From the NCBI RefSeq assembly GCF_900100335.1, contig NZ_FNFE01000007.1:186001-250000 (forward strand): 64,000 bases of DNA, in the 5' to 3' direction. This document shows, piece after piece, positions 26,143 through 35,248 of the stretch. The DNA is from Natronorubrum texcoconense. GTDB taxonomy: Archaea; Halobacteriota; Halobacteria; Halobacteriales; Natrialbaceae. The stretch's first letter is position 1; each line of letters begins with the position of its first letter. Both the position numbers and the translations under genes were made by a program. The notes under the pieces were generated by a model. The model searched no databases. It had not been told where the DNA came from and saw only the letters and a program-made list of their open reading frames with translations.

Positions 26143-26321
26143 ATCGGACGATAGCGTTCCGGGGTGATAACTGTCTCCCGGGTTCGCGTTGGCCGACGAG
26201 TGGACGCTCCGACCACTGAACCGGGTGCCGTCGTCGCTCGCCGACTTAGCCGGTTCCAGACGCTTGATCGTCGGCGCCGTCATATCTACACGGTTGATCA
26301 TCGTATAAATCGCCAAACTAG

Positions 26322-26328
26322 TTTATCG
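26322..26328 (+). promoter_or_regulatory. TATA box for the FAD oxidoreductase gene
   Basis: TTTATCG on the plus strand, 23 bases before the ATG at 26352. A second box, TTTATAC on the minus strand at 26303-26309, faces the other way, so 26284-26350 is a divergent promoter region. Confidence 0.55.
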
Positions 26329-26351
26329 CTGCCGATAGCGTAGGTCGATCC

Positions 26352-27785
26352 ATGGCAACGGTAGGCAAGACAGCAGGTGAGAAGGCGCTCGCCGACCTTC
26401 CGAGCGGTGCCGTCCGATCGTTCGAGGCCGACGTCTCCGGCGACGTGGTCCGTCCGTCGGATCCGAAGTACGAACGGGTTCGGCAGGTCTGGAACGGAAT
26501 GATAGACCGGTATCCGGCGGTCGTCGCCCGCTGTGCCGGCGTCGCCGACGTCGTCGCGTCGGTGACGTTCGCTCGAGAGCACGACCTGCCGTTCGCCGTT
26601 CGAAGCGGCGGACACAACGTCGCCGGGACGGCCGTCTGCGACGGGGGCCTCGTCGTCGACCTCTCGACGATGCGGAGCGTCCGGGTCGATCCGGATCGAC
26701 GAACCGTTCGCGTCGAGGGCGGTGCAACCCTCGGGGACGTCGACCGCGAAACGCAACTGTTCGGACTCGCGACGGCCCTCGGCGCGGTTTCGGAGACCGG
26801 CGTCGCCGGGTTGACCCTCAACGGCGGTTACGGTCACCTGAGTCGGCAGTACGGGCTCGCACTGGACAACCTTCGGAGCGTCGACGTCGTGACCGCGGAC
26901 GGACAGGTTCACACCGCAAGCGCCGACCGAAACGCGGACCTGTTCTGGGGGATCCGCGGCGGCGGTGGCTCCCTCGGCATCGTCACGTCGTTCGAGTTCG
27001 ACTGCCACGAGGTCGGTCCCGAGGTGTACGCGTTCTTCGCGTGGTTCCACGGCGACGACACGGCGGCCGCGATGGAGCGCTGTCTCGAGTGGGCCGCCGA
27101 CGCGCCGCGCGAGGCCGGCGTGCTCGCCTTTACCGGTTACGTTCCCGACCTCGAGGAGTTCCCCGAGGACTCGTGGGGCGACCCCGCTCTGGCCATGCTC
27201 GGCACGTACCGCGGCGATCCGGCGGACGGCGACGCGGTCTTCCGACCGCTGCGCGAGAGCGCGACGCCCCTCGCCGACTTCAGCGGACCGATGGACTACG
27301 TCGACGTGCAGTCGATGCTCGACGAGGACTACCCCGACGGACTCCGGTACTACTGGAAGTCGGTCTACCTCACCGAAGTCACCGACGAGGTCGTCGATAT
27401 CATGGTCCGGTACACCGAGTCGGCCCCCTCGGCGCTCTCGACGATCGACCTCTGGTGTCTCGGCGGCGCCGTCGAGGACGTCCCGGCGGACGCGACCGCG
27501 TTCTACCACCGCGAGAAGCCGTACATGCTCAACTTCGAGGCCAACTGGGGCGACCCCGCAGACGACGACGCGAACGTCGCCTGGGGTCGGGCGGGAATCG
27601 CCGAAGCGAGCGAGCTGGCGGTAGCGTCGGGGAGCTACGGAAACTTCCCGGGACTGAACGAAGACCCCGCGAAACAGCGCTTCGGGGACAACTACGAGCG
27701 GATGGTCGATCTCAAAACCGAGTACGACCCGGAGAATCTGTTCGGCTCGTCCGGGTCCGTCGCTCCGCGACCCGGTGGTGACTGA
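26352..27785 (+). CDS. FAD-dependent oxidoreductase, berberine-bridge-enzyme type
   Basis: 477 residues. FAD-binding PCMH fold: YPAVVARCAGVADVVASVTFAREHD, then VRSGGHNVAGTAVCDGGLVVDLS with the His that takes a covalent flavin bond in this family, and GGATLGDVDRETQLFG. LNGGYGHLSRQYGLALDNLRSVDVVTADG and FWGIRGGGGSLGIVTSFEF complete the FAD domain; the C-terminal BBE segment ends DPENLFGSSGSV. The position after GGYG which supplies a second covalent link (Cys) in bicovalent enzymes is His here. Oxidises sugars, alcohols or heterocycles; substrate unknown. Confidence 0.92.
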   Translation: MATVGKTAGEKALADLPSGAVRSFEADVSGDVVRPSDPKYERVRQVWNGMIDRYPAVVARCAGVADVVASVTFAREHDLPFAVRSGGHNVAGTAVCDGGLVVDLSTMRSVRVDPDRRTVRVEGGATLGDVDRETQLFGLATALGAVSETGVAGLTLNGGYGHLSRQYGLALDNLRSVDVVTADGQVHTASADRNADLFWGIRGGGGSLGIVTSFEFDCHEVGPEVYAFFAWFHGDDTAAAMERCLEWAADAPREAGVLAFTGYVPDLEEFPEDSWGDPALAMLGTYRGDPADGDAVFRPLRESATPLADFSGPMDYVDVQSMLDEDYPDGLRYYWKSVYLTEVTDEVVDIMVRYTESAPSALSTIDLWCLGGAVEDVPADATAFYHREKPYMLNFEANWGDPADDDANVAWGRAGIAEASELAVASGSYGNFPGLNEDPAKQRFGDNYERMVDLKTEYDPENLFGSSGSVAPRPGGD

Positions 27786-27841
27786 CGGCGTCCGCCGGCC
27801 CGCAGAAACGACGGTCGGTATCCGCCGAGCCGTCTGCGATC

Positions 27842-29269
27842 TCAATCGGCATCGGCCGAGGGTCGATACCGCCGGCTCACGGCCTTCCAGCGGCCGCTTC
27901 GGAACAGCCAGTAGTTGATCCCGCCCGGGACGAACGTCTCGAGCAGCAGGGCGAGGTAGAGCGCGGTGACGCCGAGCGGCGTGACCAGTCCGAGCGCCGC
28001 CGCCGGAACCGCAAAGCCGTAGCGACCGACCAGCGAGGCGACGAACGGCCAGCGCGTGTCGCCGGCGCCGAGCAGTGCCCCCGCCGCGGCGCCGTCGATT
28101 CCGAACCCGATCGAACTGATCGCGCCGACGGCGACGAACGTAGCCGCCAGCGCGACCTCTTCGCTCCCGACGAACAGGCCCGCGATCGGTTCGGCGAAGA
28201 CGACGACGAGCGCGGCCAGTCCGGTGAAACACACCACCGAGAGCCGGATGATCGCCGCGCCGTACGCGCCCGCTTCATCCTCCTCGTTCGACCCGAGCCG
28301 TTGGCCTACGAGCGAACTCGAGGCCAGCGACAGCCCCCAGTTGACGCTGTTGATGACGCTCCGGACCCGGCGGCCGACCTCGAGGGCGGTGACGACCACG
28401 GGACCGAACGTCGCGGCGATCCACAGCAGCGGGAAGACGACGATCCCCTGGGCGAGTTTGCGACCGATCTCGGGTGCGGAGATCTCGATCACCTGCCGGA
28501 GAATCGTCGGCTCGAGCCACGGCCCCGAGCGCGTGACGGGGACGGGACTGGGCTCCATCCCGAGTGCGCCGTAGGATCGGCCCACCATTCCCCAGCCGAG
28601 GACGACGGTAACGAACCCCGTCGAGAGCGTCGTGCCGATCGCCGCGCCGGCGACGCCGAGGTCGAAGCCGAAGATGAGGATCGCGCTCAGGACGACGTTG
28701 AGGATCGCCCCGCCCGCGCGGGCGACCATCTCCGTGAACGTGTCGCCGACGCCGGTGTAGGTTCGGCTGGCGATCAGGTTCAGGAGTTCGAACAGGACGG
28801 CCGGCGCGACGAACACGAGGTAGGTGCTCCCGTGTTCGAGCGAGGCCGGCTGGGCCCCGAAGAGGCCGATCAGCGAGTCCGCAAAGAGCAGGAAGACGGC
28901 GACGATCGGGAGCGCAATCGCGGTCGCGAGAAGGATGCTCTGTGTCACCACGAGCGAGGCGCGGTCGGTCTCCTCGCCGCCGTAGTTCTGGGAGACCAGA
29001 CTGACGGTGCCGCCGGCCAGCCCCAGTCCGATCATCGTGACGATCTCCCAGAACGCGAGCGCGAACGCCAGTCCCGCGGTTCCCGCCGTCCCGACCGCGA
29101 TACCGACCATCGCCAGGTCGGCCGTCTGCTTGGACATGATCGCGAAGCCGGTTACGATCCGGGGCCACGCCAGATCCGCGGTCGGGTGGAACCGCTCGGC
29201 GTCGATGATTCCGAGGCGCTCGAGGCTCCGCGCGACGAACTCGACCGCAGCGCGCTGCCGGCCAGTCAT
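27842..29269 (-). CDS. MATE-family efflux transporter
   Basis: 475 residues with twelve hydrophobic segments arranged as two six-helix halves, as in the multidrug and toxin extrusion family. Recognisable segments: GFAIMSKQTADLAMVGIAVG at the start, VSLVSQNYGGEETDRASLVV after helix 2, and the matching half-2 segment SSSLVGQRLGSNEEDEAGAYG. Exports drugs or metabolites using a sodium or proton gradient. Gene end is convergent with the FAD oxidoreductase. Confidence 0.93.
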   Translation of the reverse strand: MTGRQRAAVEFVARSLERLGIIDAERFHPTADLAWPRIVTGFAIMSKQTADLAMVGIAVGTAGTAGLAFALAFWEIVTMIGLGLAGGTVSLVSQNYGGEETDRASLVVTQSILLATAIALPIVAVFLLFADSLIGLFGAQPASLEHGSTYLVFVAPAVLFELLNLIASRTYTGVGDTFTEMVARAGGAILNVVLSAILIFGFDLGVAGAAIGTTLSTGFVTVVLGWGMVGRSYGALGMEPSPVPVTRSGPWLEPTILRQVIEISAPEIGRKLAQGIVVFPLLWIAATFGPVVVTALEVGRRVRSVINSVNWGLSLASSSLVGQRLGSNEEDEAGAYGAAIIRLSVVCFTGLAALVVVFAEPIAGLFVGSEEVALAATFVAVGAISSIGFGIDGAAAGALLGAGDTRWPFVASLVGRYGFAVPAAALGLVTPLGVTALYLALLLETFVPGGINYWLFRSGRWKAVSRRYRPSADAD

Positions 29270-29751
29270 CTACTGGCCGTTTCGGGACGGACGCCTTCGC
29301 TCTGTCGGCTGCGGGTTCCACCGTGCGCGTCGACGATTCGGGGTTGAGCGGCTCGAGACGCCGTCGGTGCGTAGACGAACGTATTCGGCGGAAGGCTGGT
29401 GATCGGAGCGTGCCAACACGCTCTCGTGGGCACACGGACGACCGCTGGAGGCGGCGAGGTCACACCCACGCTGGAAAAACGAGTGTGCGGCGACGGACCG
29501 AATCGGCTGCTCGGTTCGGCTCTCGGCGGCGCGACGGCACTGCGAGCACGGGATGGGGTCGCTCGAGCATCAGTGCATCGCTGAGAACGGTGGGCGGATT
29601 CGTTTGGGCACACGGACGGCTCCATAGCGGAGCGTCACATCCACCCACCGATCGAATGAAAGGCACAGCTATTGTTAAACACTATGGCCATATTCTCGAA
29701 ATCGTATAACCACGTTCGCCGATCTAGTTCAGATCTTGCGCTTTTCTCCAG
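29270..29751. other. Gene-free stretch between MATE and geranylgeranyl-reductase genes
   Basis: About 480 bases with no convincing gene. It holds an imperfect direct repeat (29428-29471 and 29606-29650), an ATTGTTAAAC-like A+T-rich patch near 29670, and a small inverted repeat GATCT-n5-AGATC at 29721-29735 just beyond the stop of the flavoprotein gene. Long open frames exist in several phases but show no family features. Confidence 0.5.
29428..29650 (+). repeat. Imperfect direct repeat pair
   Basis: 29428-29471 and 29606-29650 both begin GGGCACACGGACG and both continue, after a diverged 15-18 base centre, with GTCACA-C/T-CCAC. The units are about 44 bases long and 178 bases apart, in a gene-free stretch. 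May be the relic of a small duplication. Confidence 0.45.
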
Positions 29752-30849
29752 TCAGTTCCGCGAGCGAGAGAGCATCGCCTTGAGGTGCGACGGCGAGACG
29801 AGCGATGTCGGTCGATCCATGTGGACGCCGATCTCGCCGGAGAGCGCGCCGAGGCCGAGATGCTGGACGGGCTCGGGGAGCGAGTAGGCCCGACGGAGGT
29901 AGTGGCCGAGTTCCTGCTCGCGTTCCAGGTCGTTGCGCCAGGCGTGTTCGTAGGCCGCGAGCGTGGTCGGCCGGTCGGGATCGATCTCGCGGGCGGCGTG
30001 GTCGGCGCTGGTCATGCTGTAGAGGATGCCGCCGCCGGTGAAGGGCTTCGTTTGGGCGGCCGCGTCGCCGATCAGGAACGCGCGTCGGCTCGTGACGCGG
30101 TCCGGCGGACCGATCGGAATCGGGCCCGAACAGCGGTGGGAGACGTCGATCTCGTAGCCGTCGATCAGCTCCTCGAAGTGTTTGGTGACCTGGACGCCCG
30201 GCGGCGCCGCGAGTCCGTACTCGACGCCGGCATCGCCGCGGGGGATGCGCCAGGCGAAAAAGGTCGGCGCGGTGAGGTGGACGTCGACGAAATTCTGGTG
30301 GTCCTCCTCCTCGGAGAACGCAAGCACGCCGTGGAGGAGTTCGTCTGGCTCGGGGAGTTCGAGTTCGTCCCGCACTCGCGATCGAGCCCCGTCGCAGCCG
30401 GCGAGCATCTTCGCTTCGAACTCGACGGTGCCGTCGGGACCGTTGGCGGTGACTTCGACGCGGTCGTGGTGTTCGGTGATCTCCGTAACGGTGTGTCGCT
30501 CGCGGACGTCCGCGCCCGCCTCGCTCGCGAGATCGGCGAGGTGGCGGTCGAGTCCGACGCGGTCGATGACGTTCGACGCGACCTCGTTTTTGTAAAATGG
30601 GTAGGCCTCGCTGTGTGGCCCGCCGACGTGGAATCGCGCGCCGTAGATCTCGTTCTGGAACAGCTCCTCGCGCGCGCCGTCGCCGGTAAACTCCCAGATA
30701 TCCGTGCTCACGTGCCCCGAGCAGGCCAGCGGCTCGCCGATCGTTCCCTTCTCGAGCGCGAGCACGTCGGAGCCGTCTTCGGCGGCGCGGCGGGCGAAGC
30801 GCGCTCCCGGCGGTCCGACGCCGACAACGACGAAATCGTACATGTTCAT
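29752..30849 (-). CDS. Geranylgeranyl-reductase-family flavoprotein
   Basis: 365 residues. FAD-dependent enzyme of the family that saturates isoprenoid chains of archaeal lipids, quinones or carotenoids. N-terminal Rossmann loop DFVVVGVGPPGARFARRAAE, CSGHVSTD, the substrate-side sheet, and the second FAD motif FLIGDAAAQTKPFTGGGI. Three residues separate two candidate ATGs (30849, 30843). TATTTAC about 20 bases upstream may be the promoter box. Which isoprenoid it acts on cannot be told; haloarchaea carry several paralogues. Confidence 0.87.
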   Translation of the reverse strand: MNMYDFVVVGVGPPGARFARRAAEDGSDVLALEKGTIGEPLACSGHVSTDIWEFTGDGAREELFQNEIYGARFHVGGPHSEAYPFYKNEVASNVIDRVGLDRHLADLASEAGADVRERHTVTEITEHHDRVEVTANGPDGTVEFEAKMLAGCDGARSRVRDELELPEPDELLHGVLAFSEEEDHQNFVDVHLTAPTFFAWRIPRGDAGVEYGLAAPPGVQVTKHFEELIDGYEIDVSHRCSGPIPIGPPDRVTSRRAFLIGDAAAQTKPFTGGGILYSMTSADHAAREIDPDRPTTLAAYEHAWRNDLEREQELGHYLRRAYSLPEPVQHLGLGALSGEIGVHMDRPTSLVSPSHLKAMLSRSRN

Positions 30850-31121
30850 GGGGTTCTCGTGAGCGTGTAAATACCTTCTCGAGATTCTCTCGAGCGTAGC
30901 GGCAATGGCTCTCGGAGCGACGCCGGGCGAATCGAGTCCTCACCGCTCTCAGGGCCGGTGCATCACTCTCCCACCTCAGCGGTTCCGGGACGACGGCTCG
31001 GCAACGTCGTGATTCGGAACGGCGCTCCGATGCTGTAGCTACCGGCACAGAAGCGATTCGGTCGCGCTATCGGGGTCTGAAGGCGCGAGAACGGGCTACT
31101 CCCGGTTGGGAGCGATTTCGT

Positions 31122-31583
31122 TCAGTCGTCGTCGGTCTCGAGTTCGAACTGTTCGTTCTCGGCGACGGTGTTGAGAACGATGCTCGTGTTCGACTGGTTG
31201 ATGTCCGGATCGGTGATCAGCGTCTTGATCTGGTCGTTCATGTCGTCGGTGTCTTCGAACTTGCCGATCGCGATCACGTCGTAGTCGCCCGTGACCTCGT
31301 AGACCGAGATCATCTGTCGGTGGTCTCGAAGCGTCTCGGTGATCTCGGGCAGCGCGTGGCCCTCGGCTTTGAGCTGCATGATCGCGGTGACGTCGTAGCC
31401 GAGTTCGTCGTAGTTGACCTTCGGCGTGTAGCCCTCGATCACGCCCTCCTCTTCGAGATCGGAGAGGTGGTTGGAGACCGTCGTTACCGAGACGTCGAGC
31501 TCTTCGGCGAGGCTGCGGAGACTCGCGCGACCGTTGTCGAGAAGTTCGTTTACCAGATCGTCATCCAGTGTTTCGTAGGTCAT
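31122..31583 (-). CDS. lrp: Lrp/AsnC-family transcriptional regulator
   Basis: 153 residues. N-terminal AsnC HTH ([45 protein letters not shown]) followed by the ligand-binding ferredoxin-like domain ([40 protein letters not shown]). Archaeal Lrps control amino-acid metabolism and usually their own gene. The start codon is part of a perfect palindrome (31582-31591). Divergent from the cyclase-FAH operon, which is a natural target. Confidence 0.92.
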   Translation of the reverse strand: MTYETLDDDLVNELLDNGRASLRSLAEELDVSVTTVSNHLSDLEEEGVIEGYTPKVNYDELGYDVTAIMQLKAEGHALPEITETLRDHRQMISVYEVTGDYDVIAIGKFEDTDDMNDQIKTLITDPDINQSNTSIVLNTVAENEQFELETDDD

Positions 31584-31591
31584 TGTACAAT
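31582..31591. promoter_or_regulatory. Perfect palindrome at the lrp start, candidate Lrp operator
   Basis: ATTGTACAAT, ten bases, reads the same on both strands and overlaps the lrp ATG (31581-31583, minus strand). Flanks are A+T-rich (gatattgtacaatg). A bound dimer would block transcription start, fitting autoregulation. Confidence 0.5.
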
Positions 31592-31709
31592 ATCAATCAC
31601 TCTTTGTATTAGGAGGTTACGAATATCCAGTTCTATTCGCAGCGGAGTGTTGTCGTCACAGCCAGCACCCGCAGTCAGTTTCAAATGTATGCCCCGAAAC
31701 GTAGCCCCT

Positions 31710-32558
31710 ATGAGCGGACTGTTGACAGCCGACGATGCGACACTGATCGACCTGAGCATCGGTCTCGAGGACGACCCGCCGAGCGAGCCGATGCCGCCGT
31801 CGATCGACGCGTTCGGCCACGAAGCCGGTGCCGAACGCCTCGCGGAGAACCTCCGCGGACTCGGCCACGACGTCGAGGCGAGCGACTTCCCCGACGGGAT
31901 GGGGCTGGCCTGGGAGGACCTTGAGGTCATCCCCCACGCCGGAACCCACATGGACGCCCCCTGGCACTACGGCCCCGAGGTCGACGGCGAGCCGGCGAAG
32001 ACGATCGAGGAGGTCCCCCTCGAGTGGTGTCGCGGAAACGCCGTCGTCCTCGACTTTCGCTCGGTGGATCCCGGCGAGGAGATTTCGGTGGCGGACCTCG
32101 AGGACGCCCTCGACGAGCTGGATCACGAGCTCTCGCCCGGCGAGATCGTCCTGATTCAGACCGGTGCCGACGAGCTGTGGGGCCAGCCGGAGTATCTCAC
32201 CCAGTTCCCCGGCATGAGCGCTGCGGGAACGAAGTTCCTCGTCGAACAGGGCGTGAAAGTGATTGGAACCGACGCCTACGGTTTCGACAAGCCCTTTACC
32301 GCGATGGGGGAACGCTACGTCGAATCGGACGATTCGGACGAACTGTGGCCGGCCCACTTCGCCGGCCGCGAGGTCGAGTACTGCCAGATCGAGAAGATGG
32401 CGAACCTCGATAAACTACCGCGCAAGACCGACGTCCCGATCGTCGCGTTCCCGATTAAGATCGAGAACGGGAGCGCGGGGTGGGTTCGTCCGGTTGCGTT
32501 CGTCGAGGCCGACGCCAACGACGGAGCTGGCGGCGAAGCCGGAGGTGACGCGGCGTGA
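31710..32558 (+). CDS. Cyclase-family metal-dependent hydrolase (kynurenine-formamidase-like)
   Basis: 282 residues from ATG 31710 (MSGLLTADDATLIDLS); an ATG at 31689 adds seven. The PF04199 metal site is HAGTHMDAPWHYGP, with LIQTGADELWGQPEYL and GTDAYGFDKPF further on. Family members open amide or lactam rings, e.g. N-formylkynurenine or isatin. It overlaps the FAH gene by four bases (GTGA), so they are coupled and probably act on one pathway of aromatic or cyclic amide breakdown; the substrate is not certain. Confidence 0.85.
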   Translation: MSGLLTADDATLIDLSIGLEDDPPSEPMPPSIDAFGHEAGAERLAENLRGLGHDVEASDFPDGMGLAWEDLEVIPHAGTHMDAPWHYGPEVDGEPAKTIEEVPLEWCRGNAVVLDFRSVDPGEEISVADLEDALDELDHELSPGEIVLIQTGADELWGQPEYLTQFPGMSAAGTKFLVEQGVKVIGTDAYGFDKPFTAMGERYVESDDSDELWPAHFAGREVEYCQIEKMANLDKLPRKTDVPIVAFPIKIENGSAGWVRPVAFVEADANDGAGGEAGGDAA

Positions 32559-33544
32559 AGCTCGCCACCTTCGAAGTCCAAACGTCGGTCGGCCCCGTCG
32601 AGCGCATCGGTGCCGTCGACGAGTCGACGGCGGACGATACGGCGGGAGAGGCCACCCTCGTCGACCTCACCGCGGCCTACGGCGCGGCCCTCGAGGCCGA
32701 GGGCGAACCCGCACCTGCCGACCTCGCCCACGCCCGCGTCCCGCCGGAGATGATCGCTTTCCTCGAGCGCGGCGATCGAGCGATCGCCGACGCCAGAGAG
32801 GCTCTCGAGTATGCGGCCGAAACGGATCGCGAGCGCGGCCCCGGCGGCGCCAAAATCCGCTACGAACCCGGCGAGTACGACCTACTCGCGCCCCTCCCAC
32901 GGCCGAACTCGCTGCGCGACTTCATGGCGATCGAAGAGCACGTCCAGAACAGCATGGACGGCGAGATCGACGACGTCTGGTACGAGTTGCCGGTGTACTA
33001 CAAGGGCAACGCCGACAGCGTCGTCGCGCCCGGCGAGACGGTCAAGTGGCCCGCGTACTCGTCGATCATGGACTACGAACTCGAGATCGCGGCCGTGATC
33101 GGCAAACGCGGACGGGATATCGCGGCCGAGGACGCCGAAGACCACATCGCCGGCTACACCGTCTTCAACGACTTCAGCGCCCGCGACATCCAGGGCAGGG
33201 AGATGAAGGGACGGCTCGGTCCGGCGAAGGGCAAGGACTTCGCGAACGGACTCGGCCCGTACTTCGTTCCCGCCGAAGATATCAACGTCCTCGAGGCCCC
33301 CATGACCGCCCGAATCGACGGCGAAGTCTGGTCGGAGGGCACCGTCGACGAGATGTACCACTCCTTTTCCGACATCATCGCGCACGTCTCCCAGTCCGAG
33401 ACGCTCCACCCCGGCGACGTCATCGGGAGCGGCACCGTGGGTGGGGGCTGTGGGCTCGAGTTAGGCAAGTGGCTCGAGGACGGCTCGACCGTAGAACTCG
33501 AAATCGAGGGGATCGGCACCCTCGAGCACACCGTCGTCGAGTGA
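32555..33544 (+). CDS. Fumarylacetoacetate-hydrolase-family protein
   Basis: 329 residues, GTG start coupled to the preceding cyclase gene. The FAH fold is marked by LPRPNSLRDFMAIEEHV, the metal-binding block YELEIAAVIGKRGRDI, FNDFSARDIQGREM and the C-terminal SETLHPGDVIGSGTVGGGCGLELG. Members cleave beta-diketone carbon bonds or decarboxylate ring-fission products. Together with the cyclase this looks like a catabolic two-gene operon under Lrp. Confidence 0.88.
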   Translation: MKLATFEVQTSVGPVERIGAVDESTADDTAGEATLVDLTAAYGAALEAEGEPAPADLAHARVPPEMIAFLERGDRAIADAREALEYAAETDRERGPGGAKIRYEPGEYDLLAPLPRPNSLRDFMAIEEHVQNSMDGEIDDVWYELPVYYKGNADSVVAPGETVKWPAYSSIMDYELEIAAVIGKRGRDIAAEDAEDHIAGYTVFNDFSARDIQGREMKGRLGPAKGKDFANGLGPYFVPAEDINVLEAPMTARIDGEVWSEGTVDEMYHSFSDIIAHVSQSETLHPGDVIGSGTVGGGCGLELGKWLEDGSTVELEIEGIGTLEHTVVE

Positions 33545-33593
33545 GGACGTCGACCCGACCACCTTCTCGCCACCTACGCTCCGCGTCGGCGCG

Positions 33594-34361
33594 TCAGTCG
33601 ACTCGCGTCGCGCGAACGAGCGCCTTGAGGTTCGCGAACGACCGGACGGTCCCGTCTTCGGCCTCGATCTCGAAGAACGACGTCGCCTCGGGCGAAGCGT
33701 CGAGCAGTATCGACTCGAGTTCCGCCCGGCGGTCGGCGTCGACCGACTGCGCGGCGACCCAGCTATCGAACTCGAGGGTCTTCGTCAGGTGGCTGGTCTC
33801 CTCGACGACGAAACCCTGCCCCTCGAGCCACTCATACCACCGATCCGTGCGGTGCGAACGGACGTGCGTCGGATCGCGGAGCCGTTCGACGCGGTCGAGA
33901 AACGACTCGAGCGCCGGATCGGGTGGCGCGACGTTGTCCTCGAACGCGAACGTCCCGCCCGGGCGAAGCACGCGGGCGACCTCCGCGACGAACGCCTCCG
34001 GGTCGGGAAAGTGGTGGGCCGCGATGCGACAGGCGACGGCGTCGAACGAGTTCGCGGCGAACGGCAACCGCTCGGCGTCGGCCATCGCGCCAGCGACCCC
34101 GTCGAACTCCCGTTCGGCGGTCGCGACCATCGCTCGCGAGGCGTCGACGGCGACGACGGTCGGAACGCCGCGCTCGGCCACGGCTCCGGCGACGTGTCCC
34201 GCGCCCGTGGCGACGTCGAGCGCCGTCTCCGCGTCCCGACACCAGTCGGCGAGGCGCTCGAGATCGGCCCCCTGCCTGTGGACGTCGCTGTCGACGTAGT
34301 CGGCAGCGGCGACGTCGAACGACGACGCAGTCTCCCGTTTCGCCTCGGAATCGTCTCTCAT
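33594..34361 (-). CDS. Class I SAM-dependent methyltransferase
   Basis: 255 residues. Motif I is ALDVATGAGHVAGAVAERG, then VVAVDASRAMVATAEREFD, AMADAERLPFAANSFDAVACRIAAHHFPD and ARVLRPGGTFAFEDNVAPPD, as in type 11 methyltransferases of UbiE type. The C-terminus is variable. Convergent with the FAH gene and downstream of the dephospho-CoA kinase gene on the same strand by 76 bases. Not similar enough to the methyltransferase at 22159 to suggest recent duplication. Confidence 0.9.
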   Translation of the reverse strand: MRDDSEAKRETASSFDVAAADYVDSDVHRQGADLERLADWCRDAETALDVATGAGHVAGAVAERGVPTVVAVDASRAMVATAEREFDGVAGAMADAERLPFAANSFDAVACRIAAHHFPDPEAFVAEVARVLRPGGTFAFEDNVAPPDPALESFLDRVERLRDPTHVRSHRTDRWYEWLEGQGFVVEETSHLTKTLEFDSWVAAQSVDADRRAELESILLDASPEATSFFEIEAEDGTVRSFANLKALVRATRVD

Positions 34362-34437
34362 CGACCTCGAGTAAACGGTCGAGAACCATAGTTGCGGTCG
34401 AACCGGCGGCCGAGCGGACGGCGTCGACTATCGAGAA

Positions 34438-35046
34438 CTATTCGCCGTCGGCGCCTCCCTCGAGCAGGTCCCAAAACCGCTCCGTATCGCCCTCGAAACG
34501 CTCGAGCAACGCGCGCATCTCCGTCCGGTGGTCGTCGCTCACCTTCACGTGGACCATTCCCTCGCCGGGCTGGCCGTAGACGACGCTTGCCCCCTCCGGT
34601 GCGGCGACGATCGCGGGCAGCGCGACCAGATCCTCTTCGCCCTCGACGAGGATGGTCGTCGGTTCGTCGCTCGCCATGGCCTCGCGAAGCGCCTCGATCA
34701 TCTCGGCCGAGAGCTCCGCGGGCGGGTTGACGGCCTCGAGATTGGTCGACTCGGTGACGGTCTCCCGAATCTCCTCGTCGACGGCCGATCGCTTGGTTCG
34801 CTCGTCGACCACCGCGACGTCGGGCGCGCGGCCGGCCTGCAGGAAGTGGTAGGTGACGACGTCGCCGACGGCGATCAGCGGGCCGTCAACGGCCGAAAGC
34901 AGGACGTCGGCGTCGGTCTCGATCGGCCCCATCGGCTCCTTGAGCTCGTGGCGAAGGTCGTCGGGAAGAACCAGTAGCTGGTCGTCGACGTCGGCGGGCG
35001 CCGCGTCGTCGGTCGAGCCGCCAGGTTTGTCGTCGTCGCGAGTCAC
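34438..35046 (-). CDS. GTP-dependent dephospho-CoA kinase (DUF359)
   Basis: 202 residues. Archaeal enzyme of the last step of coenzyme A synthesis, using GTP. Landmarks: VLPDDLRHELKEPMGPI near the N-terminus, IAVGDVVTYHFLQAGRAPDVAVVDERTKR, and NPPAELSAEMIEALREAM with ILVEGEEDLVALPAI. The GTG at 35046 is two bases after the stop of spt4, so it is part of that operon. Family usually follows spt4 in haloarchaea. Confidence 0.88.
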   Translation of the reverse strand: MTRDDDKPGGSTDDAAPADVDDQLLVLPDDLRHELKEPMGPIETDADVLLSAVDGPLIAVGDVVTYHFLQAGRAPDVAVVDERTKRSAVDEEIRETVTESTNLEAVNPPAELSAEMIEALREAMASDEPTTILVEGEEDLVALPAIVAAPEGASVVYGQPGEGMVHVKVSDDHRTEMRALLERFEGDTERFWDLLEGGADGE

Positions 35047-35048
35047 GG

Positions 35049-35246
35049 CTACCGGACTTTCAGCGCGTACGCGCCGGGTTCCGTGACCTGCATCTCGGTC
35101 GCGATCTGGCTCTCCTCGGGGTGGGCGATGACGACGTAGCCGGCCCAATCCTCGGTCAGCGACGAGGAGTTACAGGCGTCGCAGGTTTCGTTGTCCGGTT
35201 CGTTGACCCGGTGGCACTCGCGACAGACGAGCCGATCCGATGCCAT
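35049..35246 (-). CDS. spt4: Transcription elongation factor Spt4
   Basis: 65 residues, normal size for archaea. Zinc ribbon: LVCRECHRVNEP and ETCDACNSSSL supply four cysteines; the rest (WAGYVVIAHPEESQIATEM) pairs with Spt5/NusG for processive transcription. Two bases from the kinase gene downstream and two from rpo7 upstream. Confidence 0.95.
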   Translation of the reverse strand: MASDRLVCRECHRVNEPDNETCDACNSSSLTEDWAGYVVIAHPEESQIATEMQVTEPGAYALKVR

Positions 35247-35248
35247 GG

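Noticed and set aside
29323-29709. Possible gene in the MATE/flavoprotein gap
   Set aside because: Long frames exist in three phases at once, with no domain and poor starts.
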